Shown piece after piece: positions 8,357 through 16,419 of a stretch of 64,000 nt of DNA (its first letter is position 1; every line of letters starts with the position of its first letter). The position numbers were made by a program, and so were the translations under genes. The notes under the pieces are model-generated. The model had not been told where the DNA came from. It made no database searches and worked only from the letters and a program-made list of their open reading frames with translations. Source of the stretch: Geomonas silvestris (GTDB lineage Bacteria; Desulfobacterota; Desulfuromonadia; Geobacterales; Geobacteraceae). Location of the stretch: positions 112,930 through 176,929 of the forward strand of contig NZ_BLXX01000006.1 of assembly GCF_014193515.1 (NCBI RefSeq). Direction: 5' to 3'.

Positions 8357-8869
8357 ATGAAAGGTAGATTGGCTGTTGTCGTCGGTTCAGCGCTGCTTTT
8401 GGGAGGAGCCCTGCTCTGTCAGGCGCACCCTGGTGGGGATTTCTTGGCTCAGGAGAGGGAGGACCGGATGCCACCGGGCCCTTTTCCGCCCTTTGTCGGC
8501 CGTGCCCTTGACCTGAGCGATGCACAGAAAGGACAGATTGAAGCGATTATGAAGGAAGCGCGGGACAAGGAACATGCACGGCGTGGGGAGGCCGAGGACC
8601 TGCACGAAAAACTGCGCCAGGCAGAGCGAGCCGCGAGTTTCGACGAAACAGCCGTCCGTGGAATTGCCAACGCCTTGGCCGGACTCGATGCCGAGCGCCT
8701 CGTTGCGCGGATCAAGACGCACTTTCGAATCTCCGCGGTGCTGACACCAGCACAGCGCACCTTGGCGGAGCGGATGCTGCCGCGCCCTGGTGACCTGCCG
8801 GTTCCGCGGCACTGCCGTGACAGAGGTCCGGGCCGAGAAGATGGCCCGGGGGAAAGGCCGCTCTTTTAA
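8357..8869 (+). CDS. CpxP/Spy family periplasmic protein
   Basis: 170-residue exported protein. A signal peptide (MKGRLAVVVGSALLLGGALLCQA) is followed by a helical, charged mature domain with the family's LTxxQ-type repeats: LDLSDAQKGQIEAIMKEA and LTPAQRTLAERML. CpxP/Spy proteins act as periplasmic chaperones or metal-responsive inhibitors of the kinase sensor domain. The start at 8357 follows AAGGAGG by seven bases; an in-frame TTG two codons earlier is less likely. It is divergent from the CpxR/CpxA-like genes, the arrangement known for cpxP-cpxRA, so it is probably both a target and a modulator of that system. The C-terminal tail is rich in Arg, Pro and Gly. Confidence 0.8.
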   Translation: MKGRLAVVVGSALLLGGALLCQAHPGGDFLAQEREDRMPPGPFPPFVGRALDLSDAQKGQIEAIMKEARDKEHARRGEAEDLHEKLRQAERAASFDETAVRGIANALAGLDAERLVARIKTHFRISAVLTPAQRTLAERMLPRPGDLPVPRHCRDRGPGREDGPGERPLF

Positions 8870-9178
8870 GGAGCCGTGTCGGCAGTGGCGCTGTCGTTGT
8901 TTACCGAAAATCGAACCTCAATCCGCCGCTATACCTAGCGCGTTATCTTTCATAAAGGATGCTCACATCGGGCTGAATGCCACCGAGTGTGTGGACTTCG
9001 AGGCTGCTTCAGCAACGAACTTGCCGTTGTTGCCGGCCGAGACGGCGCCTGCTCGATAGTGCACGCGGTGCTCACGTTCCACTGTAAAAACTATGTCGGG
9101 ACTCACAACATCACGATTACCAGTATCCCTGCAGGTACCAGAACCGGTCGGCAGGGTACTGACAAAGACGGAGTATCC
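8870..9178. other. Intergenic region, nothing recognised
   Basis: 309 bases between the CpxP-like gene and the next receiver gene. Reading frames here lack ribosome binding sites and resemble no family. No terminator with a U-run and no convincing promoter was found. Confidence 0.4.
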
Positions 9179-9610
9179 ATGCGAATAGATCCGATCCTTT
9201 TTGTTGACGACGATGAACTCTACCTCCGGTTGGTGGAGAGCATTGTCCGGCAACGGGGCATCTACGCCCACTATGCAACCTGCGGCGAACAGGCCCTCGA
9301 GCTCATGCAGAAGCACCACTTTGAATCCATGGTTACCGACCTCAACATGCCGGGAATGAATGGCTTCCTGCTCTCGGAAGAGGCGAAACTGCTGCTCCCC
9401 GACCTGCGTATCATCATGGTGACCTCCGATGCCACCCAGGAGGTCCGCCGCCTGGCGGCACGCTCCGGCATCGAGGAGGTTCTCGAGAAACCTGCCTGCG
9501 TAAAGCAGGTTCAAGCGGTGCTTCAGGTTGCCGCGCCGGGGATGGGCCTTTTCTTCCGCCCTCCGACAAGTCCTGGTATTGATAACCGGCTACCGATGCC
9601 CAGTAGATAA
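9179..9610 (+). CDS. Stand-alone response regulator (CheY-like receiver)
   Basis: 143 residues, a single receiver domain with a short Pro-rich tail. Acidic pair D10-D12 (FVDDDE), phospho-acceptor D54 in VTDLNMPGMNG, T/S switch in IIMVTSDAT, and K in VLEKPACV. No output domain follows, so it must act by protein-protein contact or in a phosphorelay. The start at 9179 has GGAG five bases upstream; upstream in-frame codons are not protein-like. It is the first gene of the signalling island and precedes a GAF-type kinase by 226 bases, so it may not share its transcript. Confidence 0.88.
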   Translation: MRIDPILFVDDDELYLRLVESIVRQRGIYAHYATCGEQALELMQKHHFESMVTDLNMPGMNGFLLSEEAKLLLPDLRIIMVTSDATQEVRRLAARSGIEEVLEKPACVKQVQAVLQVAAPGMGLFFRPPTSPGIDNRLPMPSR

Positions 9611-9730
9611 CCGCGTGAGCGGGCACCTTTCGGTGACAGTCCTCGCGGCATGCTCCAGTTCCTGCAGCTCCCCCGTCAATCGTTTTCCACCTCGCTCGTC
9701 TCTCCCCGCACCACTCCCGCCCGTCTCCTT

Positions 9731-9752
9731 CCGCCTTGTTGCTGCAAGGCGG
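9731..9752 (+). terminator. Hairpin downstream of the receiver gene, possible terminator
   Basis: A perfect 8-bp stem CCGCCTTG / CAAGGCGG encloses a 6-base loop. It is not followed by a T-run, so intrinsic termination is uncertain. A TATAAT sequence at 9794-9799 downstream could be the -10 of the kinase promoter, though its -35 is poor. Confidence 0.3.
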
Positions 9753-9836
9753 AAGAGTCTCAACTGTGTTAGTGCAAATTAACAATGCTCCGTTATAATC
9801 TGGAAGCGCTCACGGCTCGATAAAGGATGGCTCCGG

Positions 9837-11462
9837 ATGCTTGAAGCAAATCAAAGCGATAGCTGCGCTGCAGTTGCCGAACTGTATCGACTCTTCTTCA
9901 GCCAGATGCAGGAGCCCGCCCTGATTTTAAGGCTCACACCCGGCGAGAAGGAGCCGCGCGTCGTGCCGCTCGATATGAATGATGCGGCCAAACACCTGAC
10001 TGGCCGGGTTACTGCCGCGCTTGATGAGACTGCGAGGGGTTCCCTGCTTCCCCAGTCTCTCGAGGTTCCCATTCTGGAACACGCCGGGGCTGTGCTTGAG
10101 ACGGGGCGCCCCGCTGCGTTTCTGCTACAGTCAGCCTCGCTGTGGCACCAGGTGCGCATCCAGGCGTTGGGCGATGGGGTTATCGGGGTACTGCTGAGCG
10201 ATGCCACCGCGCAAAAACGTACGGAAGAGACGCTGGCCACGCTGAGGACGCTGAGCGCTGCGCTGCACGCGACCGCAGACCTGGAGCTCATCATGGACAA
10301 GGTGGCGTGGGAGACTCTTAAGTTGTTAAGCGCTGAGAACAGTCTCATCGCCCTGTGCAGTCCGGACGGCTTTTCCAGCTACCGCTTCCTGCGGCTGGGA
10401 ACTGTAGCCCCTGCCGACGCTGCATGGCAGCCGGGGCAGGAGTTGCCGGGGCGCGTGGTCTTCAGCCCCGTGCCGTACCTAAGCTCCGATGCTCTGCACG
10501 ACCCGCACATCGATCCCGGTCTGGCGGCACGACACCGGGTGCGCAACGTGATCAGCACACCGCTTTGGGCAGGGGACGGCAGCATGATCGGTTACCTCGA
10601 ACTCCAGAACAGGCTGGACGGCGGCGTATTCTCCGAGTTCGACCTGGAGCAGTTAAGCTCGGTGGCCCAGATGGCCGCCCAGGCCGTGAAGAATGCCCAG
10701 GACTTCCAGAAGATCGCCCAGAACGCCTCACAACTTGAGGAGCGGGTGGCCGAGCGCACCGCACAGCTGCAAGAGGTGAACGAGGAACTCGATGCCTTCG
10801 CCTTTTCGGTCTCCCACGGTTTGCGGGCTCCGCTGCGCGCCATCGTGAGTTTTGCCGGGATCCTCCAGGACCAAGGGGAGGGGGGAGGGGACCCCGAACG
10901 GGACGCATTCCTAGCGAGAATCATCGCCGTCGGGCAGGACATGGACCAGCTGATCCAGGACCTGCTCGCCTACAGCCGGCTCAGCAGCGACGAGATCGCG
11001 CTGCAAACGGTGCAGTTGGCTGCTGTGCTGCAGGAGGCTGTGCTGCAACTGCGTCACGCCGGGCAAACCGGGGATATCGTCCTGGAAGGTGCCCAAAGCT
11101 GGCCTTCTGTGCGCGGCAACTTTACGGTACTGGTCCAGGTTGTCTGGAACCTGCTCTCCAACGCACTTAAGTACGTGGCATCCGGGTGCTATCCCAAGGT
11201 GCGGGTATGGACGGAACCGGCGCAGGATGTAGTGCGGCTTTGGGTGCAGGATAACGGCATCGGCATTGCCCCGGAAAACCAGGAGCGGATCTTCCAGGTC
11301 TTCGAGCGTCTGCACGGCGTGGAAAGCTATCCGGGCACCGGAATCGGGCTCGCCATTGCGCGCAAGGCGGTGCAGCGGTTGGGCGGGCGCATCGGGGTCA
11401 TCTCGTGCCCTGGCGAGGGAAGCCGGTTCTGGATTGACCTTCCGGCAACCCCCGACCGCTGA
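9837..11462 (+). CDS. GAF-domain sensor histidine kinase (phytochrome-type transmitter)
   Basis: Soluble kinase of 541 residues: a PAS-like N-terminal part (about 15-125), a GAF domain (about 135-288; RNVISTPLWAGDGSMIGYLE is typical), a coiled linker, HisKA around H327, and an ATPase domain with NLLSNALKYVA, VQDNGIGIAPENQERIFQVF and GTGIGLAIARKAV. The transmitter resembles the bacteriophytochrome/KdpD-like group that often pairs with Rcp1-type receivers, and such a receiver follows at 11585. Oddity: the residue after the acceptor histidine is Gly (SVSHGLRAPLRAI) where this family has Asp or Glu. The start at 9837 has AAAGGA nine bases upstream. Confidence 0.88.
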   Translation: MLEANQSDSCAAVAELYRLFFSQMQEPALILRLTPGEKEPRVVPLDMNDAAKHLTGRVTAALDETARGSLLPQSLEVPILEHAGAVLETGRPAAFLLQSASLWHQVRIQALGDGVIGVLLSDATAQKRTEETLATLRTLSAALHATADLELIMDKVAWETLKLLSAENSLIALCSPDGFSSYRFLRLGTVAPADAAWQPGQELPGRVVFSPVPYLSSDALHDPHIDPGLAARHRVRNVISTPLWAGDGSMIGYLELQNRLDGGVFSEFDLEQLSSVAQMAAQAVKNAQDFQKIAQNASQLEERVAERTAQLQEVNEELDAFAFSVSHGLRAPLRAIVSFAGILQDQGEGGGDPERDAFLARIIAVGQDMDQLIQDLLAYSRLSSDEIALQTVQLAAVLQEAVLQLRHAGQTGDIVLEGAQSWPSVRGNFTVLVQVVWNLLSNALKYVASGCYPKVRVWTEPAQDVVRLWVQDNGIGIAPENQERIFQVFERLHGVESYPGTGIGLAIARKAVQRLGGRIGVISCPGEGSRFWIDLPATPDR

Positions 11463-11584
11463 CCGAACCTGCCACGTCGCGCGCGGCTGCCGGCCTGCTG
11501 TGCCTCAGCCGGGAATGCGCAAACGGGAGACGATAGGCTTGAAACGAAGGATTTTGCTGGAGCGAGAACTACCGGAGACGGTCT

Positions 11585-12043
11585 ATGAGCTACGTACACC
11601 ACACCATCCTGCTTTTGGACGACAACCTCGACGATTCCCGTTTTACCCGGTTGGCACTGCAGCGCGTCGGGGTCATCACCCCGATCCAGGCGGTCGGACG
11701 CCTGGAGGAGGCCCAGCAGTACCTCTGCGCTGAAGGGTGCTACGCCGACGGCGAGCAGTATCCCCCGCCGGTACTGGTCATGCTCGACATGATGCACTGC
11801 AGTTCCGGTCTGGAATTCTTGAGCTGGCTGCGCAGCCAGCCCGCGCTGCGGCGCCTCCCGGCCGTGGTGCTCAGCTCCTGCAACGACATCGCCGAGATCA
11901 ACCGGGCCTACGAGCATGGCTGCAACTCGTATTTGGTGAAGCCCCCCTCGTTCAACACCCTTTTGGTCATGATGCAGACCCTCACCCAGTACTGGCTCGG
12001 GATGAACCAGACACCTGAGCGCAGCACAGGCTTCAGGAGCTGA
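11585..12043 (+). CDS. Response regulator, Rcp1-like receiver
   Basis: 152 residues, single receiver of the Rcp1 group with the characteristic insertion before the active-site strand. Acidic pocket D12-D13 (LLLDDNLDDS), phospho-acceptor D68 in VLVMLDMMH, S in AVVLSSCND, and K in NSYLVKPPSF. Rcp1-like receivers are classically partners of phytochrome-type kinases, which fits the kinase 122 bases upstream. The start has CCGGAG seven bases upstream, and the next gene (hybrid kinase) starts two bases after this stop, so they form one operon. Confidence 0.9.
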   Translation: MSYVHHTILLLDDNLDDSRFTRLALQRVGVITPIQAVGRLEEAQQYLCAEGCYADGEQYPPPVLVMLDMMHCSSGLEFLSWLRSQPALRRLPAVVLSSCNDIAEINRAYEHGCNSYLVKPPSFNTLLVMMQTLTQYWLGMNQTPERSTGFRS

Positions 12044-12045
12044 CC

Positions 12046-14316
12046 ATGGATCGCTTGAACCTGCTGCTCGTCGACGATAACCCGGACGACCGCACCCTGG
12101 TGATCCATGAGCTGCAAAAGGAGTTCGCAGGGTTGGCTGTCGAGCAGATCTACCAGGCGGACGCCCTGGAACGAGCCCTGCTGGCGCGCCGGTTCGATCT
12201 GGTCATCACCGATTACCGGCTCAACTGGAGTGACGGGCTCGAGGTACTGCGCCGGGTGCGTGCCATCCTGCCGGACTGTCCGGTCATCATGTTCACCGGC
12301 ACGGGAAACGAGGAGATCGCGGTCGAGGCGATGAAATGCGGGCTGGACGACTACGTGGTCAAGCATCCCAAGCACTTCAAACGACTCCCCGCAGCGGTTA
12401 GTGCAGCGCTGGAAAAGAAACGCCAGCGTTTGGCCCTGGTCTCCAGCGAAGAGGAGTTCCGCCGGGTGATCCGCTGCTCGCCGGTCCCCATGGCCATCTA
12501 CGACGACGAGGAGCGCTTCACCTTCTTAAACGAGAAATTCCTGAGGGTTTTCGGCTACACCCACGACGACCTTCGGGACCTCGACGACTGGTGGGAGCGC
12601 GCCTTTACCGATCCCGCCTACTGGCAGCAGGTGCGTCTTACCTGGCAGCACGCCCAGGAAAAGGCGCAGCGCACCGGCAACGACATCGAGCCGCACCGCT
12701 ACCGGGTGACGTGCAAGGACGGCACCCAGCGGGTCGTGGAGATGCTCGGCTCCATCATCGGGAACAAGCACCTGATCATCCTCAACGACATCACCCAGCA
12801 GCGCTATGCCGACGAGCAGCTCCTGCAGCTGGGGGCCATCGTCGAGTCCTCCGACGACGCCATCATCGGGATGGACCTGGAAGGGGTGGTGCTGAACTGG
12901 AACCGCGGCGCCGAGAGGATCTACGGCTACAGCCGCGACGAGATGAAAGGGCACTGGTACGGGCAGGTACTCCCGGAAGGGGCCGACAACGAACTGCAGC
13001 AGATCCTGGAGAGCACGCGCCAGGGCGAGCACGTTGAACACTTCGAGACACTGCACCGCAGAAAAGACGGCAAGATCATCAACCTCTCCCTCACCATCTC
13101 CCCCATCGTCGACGCCGACGGCAACGTGGCCGGCGCCTCCACCATAGGTTCTGACATCACGCACCGGGTGAGCCTGGAACAGCAACTGCGCCAGGCCCAG
13201 AAGATGGAGGCGCTGGGGACCCTGGCCGGCGCCATCGCCCACGACTTCAACAACATCCTGACCGCGATCATCGGGCACGCGAGCCTTTTGGACCTCAAGC
13301 TGGAGAAGCACGACCCGCTCGCGGAAAACGTGCACCAGATTCTGGAGGCGGCGAGCCGCGCGGCGAACCTCACCCAGGCCCTGCTCGGCTTCAGCCGGAA
13401 GGCACCCATCGAAACCAAGCCGGTGAGCCTCAACGGCATCATCAAGAAGGTGGAGCGCCTCATCGTGATGCTCCTTAAGGAAAACGTCGCCTACCAGGTG
13501 AACTTGACCCCGGAGGATCCCACCATCCTGGCGGACTCCGGACAGATCGAGCAGGTCCTCATCAACCTCGCCACCAACGCGCGCGACGCCATCCCCTCGG
13601 GAGGCGCCATCCGTATCAGTACCGCGGTGGTCGATCTGGACGAGCAGTTCGTCAAGCTGCACGGCTACGGTCTCCCAGGGCGCTACGCGAGCCTCAGGTT
13701 CAGCGACAACGGGGTGGGGATGGACGAGCGGATCCGCACCCGGATCTTCGAGCCTTTTTTCACCACGAAGGAATCGGGACGCGGGACCGGGCTCGGCCTC
13801 TCCATCGTGTACGGCATCGTGAAGCAGCACAACGGCTTCATCACCTGCTACAGCGAGCCTGGACTGGGGACCACCTTTCAGATCTACCTCCCGGTTACGA
13901 CGCGCGAGTCGGTGCAGCGGGTCAAAGGCCCGGAGGCCCCGCCCAAAGGGGGACACGAGACCATCCTGGTCGCCGAGGACGACGTGGCCACCAGGAACCT
14001 CGACCGCAAGATCCTCGAGGCCTACGGCTACCGGGTCCTCGAGGCCGCGGACGGCGAGGAGGCCATCGCCAGGTTCCGCGAGCACCAGGACGAGATCGAC
14101 CTGCTGTTCCTGGACTCCATCATGCCGCGCAGAAACGGCAGGGAGGTCTACGAAGAACTGAACAGGTTAAAACCGGGGCTCAAGGTCCTTTTTACCAGCG
14201 GTTATCCAGCCGACGCACTGGGTGGGCTGCAAGGAAGAGAGTTCCGCCTGATCGCCAAGCCTATCCTGCCCACCCACCTTTTAAAGACCATCCGCGAGGT
14301 CCTGGATGGACACTGA
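12046..14316 (+). CDS. Hybrid histidine kinase REC-PAS-PAS-HisKA-HATPase-REC
   Basis: 756 residues, soluble. An N-terminal receiver (D56 in VITDYRLN) is followed by two PAS domains (about 135-250 and 258-375), a HisKA domain with H399 in [18 protein letters not shown], an ATPase domain ([42 protein letters not shown]), and a C-terminal receiver with phospho-acceptor D690 in [13 protein letters not shown]. The AHDFNN transmitter is the NtrB-like subclass common in delta-proteobacterial hybrid kinases. With receivers at both ends it probably takes a phosphoryl signal in and passes one on. It sits two bases after the Rcp1-like gene and 21 bases before the PilZ gene. Confidence 0.92.
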   Translation: MDRLNLLLVDDNPDDRTLVIHELQKEFAGLAVEQIYQADALERALLARRFDLVITDYRLNWSDGLEVLRRVRAILPDCPVIMFTGTGNEEIAVEAMKCGLDDYVVKHPKHFKRLPAAVSAALEKKRQRLALVSSEEEFRRVIRCSPVPMAIYDDEERFTFLNEKFLRVFGYTHDDLRDLDDWWERAFTDPAYWQQVRLTWQHAQEKAQRTGNDIEPHRYRVTCKDGTQRVVEMLGSIIGNKHLIILNDITQQRYADEQLLQLGAIVESSDDAIIGMDLEGVVLNWNRGAERIYGYSRDEMKGHWYGQVLPEGADNELQQILESTRQGEHVEHFETLHRRKDGKIINLSLTISPIVDADGNVAGASTIGSDITHRVSLEQQLRQAQKMEALGTLAGAIAHDFNNILTAIIGHASLLDLKLEKHDPLAENVHQILEAASRAANLTQALLGFSRKAPIETKPVSLNGIIKKVERLIVMLLKENVAYQVNLTPEDPTILADSGQIEQVLINLATNARDAIPSGGAIRISTAVVDLDEQFVKLHGYGLPGRYASLRFSDNGVGMDERIRTRIFEPFFTTKESGRGTGLGLSIVYGIVKQHNGFITCYSEPGLGTTFQIYLPVTTRESVQRVKGPEAPPKGGHETILVAEDDVATRNLDRKILEAYGYRVLEAADGEEAIARFREHQDEIDLLFLDSIMPRRNGREVYEELNRLKPGLKVLFTSGYPADALGGLQGREFRLIAKPILPTHLLKTIREVLDGH

Positions 14317-14337
14317 CGCCAACCGGAGCCACCTGTA

Positions 14338-16419
14338 ATGGCAACGTCTCCCGAGGTCTCCACGCCGGCAGCCCACTCTTCGGACAGCACCGGGTCCGAG
14401 GCCGGCGCATCCGTGCGCAACATCTCGCGCGCTCACCTGGTCAACCGGCTCAACTTCCTGAACTTCCAGGATCAGGGCGTTCTGATCGGGCTGCGCCACG
14501 TCTGCTACGACAACGCCATCACCCTCAGGGCCCGCCCCCAACCCTGTGCCGGGGAGCGGCTCGACTGTACCTGGGCCGAACCCGCCGGTCTGCGCCAACT
14601 GCTCAGCAACTACCGCTTCGACCACCTGCTCATACCCGACGGAAAAAAGTACCTTTTGGTGAACCCCGAAATCCTCTCCCTGGACGAGGCGGGGCTCAGC
14701 TGCAACCTCCCTTTGACCTGCCGCGAGTTCCAGTTGCGCAAGATCAGGCGTCACCCAAGTACCGGGGTGGTGGCGCAGATCAGCCAGCACGGCGCTCTTT
14801 TGACTGGCGAGATGGTTGATTTCACTCCCATATCCGTGAAGGTGGAGGCCCAGGCGGGCGCCCCGCAGACCTTGTACTGGATCAACCCGGAGACACCGGT
14901 CAACCTGCGGCTGGCCGTGGGGGAGACGGTGGTCTATTCGGGGGCCTGCGAGGTCCTTTGGCGCAGCCGGTTGCGTCTGGGGAGCAGCTTCGTCCTGAAG
15001 CAGATCAATCACAACCTGCAGCGCTTCAAGGCCAAGTGCTACCGCAACTCCCGGCAGATCCTGGTTCCTTCGCCCAGCGTCAGCTTCGAACACCCGCTTA
15101 TCGCCCGCCGGGTGAACCTCAAGGTGGTCGATCTCTCCGGTTCGGGGTTCTCCGTCGAGGAGGCCGAGGAGGATTCGGTGCTCATGCCGGGGATGATCAT
15201 CCCCGAGCTCAAGCTCCATTTCGCTATGGTGCTGAGCCTGCGTCTGAAGGCCCAGGTGGTCTTTCGCAACCCGGTAGCATCCGGCACGGAGGGAGGGAGG
15301 GTCCGCTGCGGCCTGGCCATCCTCGACATGGACATCAGGGATCACGTAAAGCTCCTCTCCCTGTTGCACCAGGTGGCAAACCAGCGCTCGTCGGTGGGAA
15401 CCGAGGTGGACCTCGATGAGCTGTGGGGTTTTTTCTTCGAAACCGGCTTCATCTACCCGGAGAAGTACGCCTACTTCCAGGCCAACAAGGAGCAGATCAA
15501 GAGAACTTACGCAAAGCTCTACGAGGAGAACCCGCAGATCGCCCGGCACTTCATCTACCAGGACCACGTGGCCATACTCGGCCACATGGCGATGGTCCGC
15601 GTTTACCCGGACTCTTGGCTCATCCACCACCACGCCGCCCGCCGCACCGCCTCGGTCAAGGCGGGCCTTGCCGTCCTCGACCAGGTGCGCCACTACATAA
15701 ACGAGCTGGACAACTTCTACTTCGCCCACCTGAAATATGTCTTTTGTTACTTCCGCCCCGACAACAAGTTCCCGAACCGGATGTTCGGCGAGTTTGCCCG
15801 CCGCAACGGCAACCCACGGCAGTGTTCGCTGGACCGTTTCGGCTACGCCAGGTTCCGCGGGAAGGATCCCCGTCCCGAGCTCCCGGAGGGCTGGGAACTG
15901 GTCCTTAGCAGCGGGTTCGACCAGGCGGAGCTTGCGAGCTTTTACGAGTACAGCTCGGGAGGGCTGCTGGTCGACGCCTTCGAACTCGGCCGCTGCCAAA
16001 CCGGCCCCGACCTGCTCGCCCAGGAGTACCGGGAGCTCGGGTTCCGCAAGGAGACCTTCTGCTACTCGCTCAGAAAAGACGGGGCGCTCCAGGCGTTTTT
16101 GCTGGTCTGCTGCACGGACGCCGGGCTCAACATGGCGGATCTCACCAACTGCGTCTCGACCTTCCTGCTCGATCCGAAGCTGCCCGGGGAGGTCCTGAGC
16201 GCCTGCTACGAGCTGGTGAGCGAGCATTTTGAGGGGGGCGAGATGCCGGTATTGACCTACCCGGCGGTGTCTCAAGAGGGGCAGGGGGGGGACTTCGACA
16301 AGGTCTACGACCTCTGGATCCTGGACCTCGCCTTCAGCGACCGGTACTTCGTTTTTTGCGACGCGTTGATGAGCAGCACGCGGCGCAGCGCGGCCCCGAC
16401 AACAGGAGCGGCGACATGA
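14338..16419 (+). CDS. PilZ-domain protein with C-terminal acetyltransferase-like region
   Basis: 693 residues, no membrane segment. Residues about 25-230 are an unassigned N-terminal part with a PilZ-N-like strand pattern. A PilZ domain lies at about 232-345: arginines R236 and R239 (CYRNSRQ) and the DxSxxG motif in VVDLSGSGFSVEE (D265, S267, G270), the two elements that bind c-di-GMP. The C-terminal half (about 355-690) has GNAT-like features (DHVAILGHMAMVRVYPDSWL), by inference only. The start has CGGAG nine bases upstream. Its stop overlaps the start of the next kinase gene (ATGA), so the two proteins are translationally coupled and probably work together. It is a predicted c-di-GMP reader inside a two-component island. 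Confidence 0.72.
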   Translation: MATSPEVSTPAAHSSDSTGSEAGASVRNISRAHLVNRLNFLNFQDQGVLIGLRHVCYDNAITLRARPQPCAGERLDCTWAEPAGLRQLLSNYRFDHLLIPDGKKYLLVNPEILSLDEAGLSCNLPLTCREFQLRKIRRHPSTGVVAQISQHGALLTGEMVDFTPISVKVEAQAGAPQTLYWINPETPVNLRLAVGETVVYSGACEVLWRSRLRLGSSFVLKQINHNLQRFKAKCYRNSRQILVPSPSVSFEHPLIARRVNLKVVDLSGSGFSVEEAEEDSVLMPGMIIPELKLHFAMVLSLRLKAQVVFRNPVASGTEGGRVRCGLAILDMDIRDHVKLLSLLHQVANQRSSVGTEVDLDELWGFFFETGFIYPEKYAYFQANKEQIKRTYAKLYEENPQIARHFIYQDHVAILGHMAMVRVYPDSWLIHHHAARRTASVKAGLAVLDQVRHYINELDNFYFAHLKYVFCYFRPDNKFPNRMFGEFARRNGNPRQCSLDRFGYARFRGKDPRPELPEGWELVLSSGFDQAELASFYEYSSGGLLVDAFELGRCQTGPDLLAQEYRELGFRKETFCYSLRKDGALQAFLLVCCTDAGLNMADLTNCVSTFLLDPKLPGEVLSACYELVSEHFEGGEMPVLTYPAVSQEGQGGDFDKVYDLWILDLAFSDRYFVFCDALMSSTRRSAAPTTGAAT

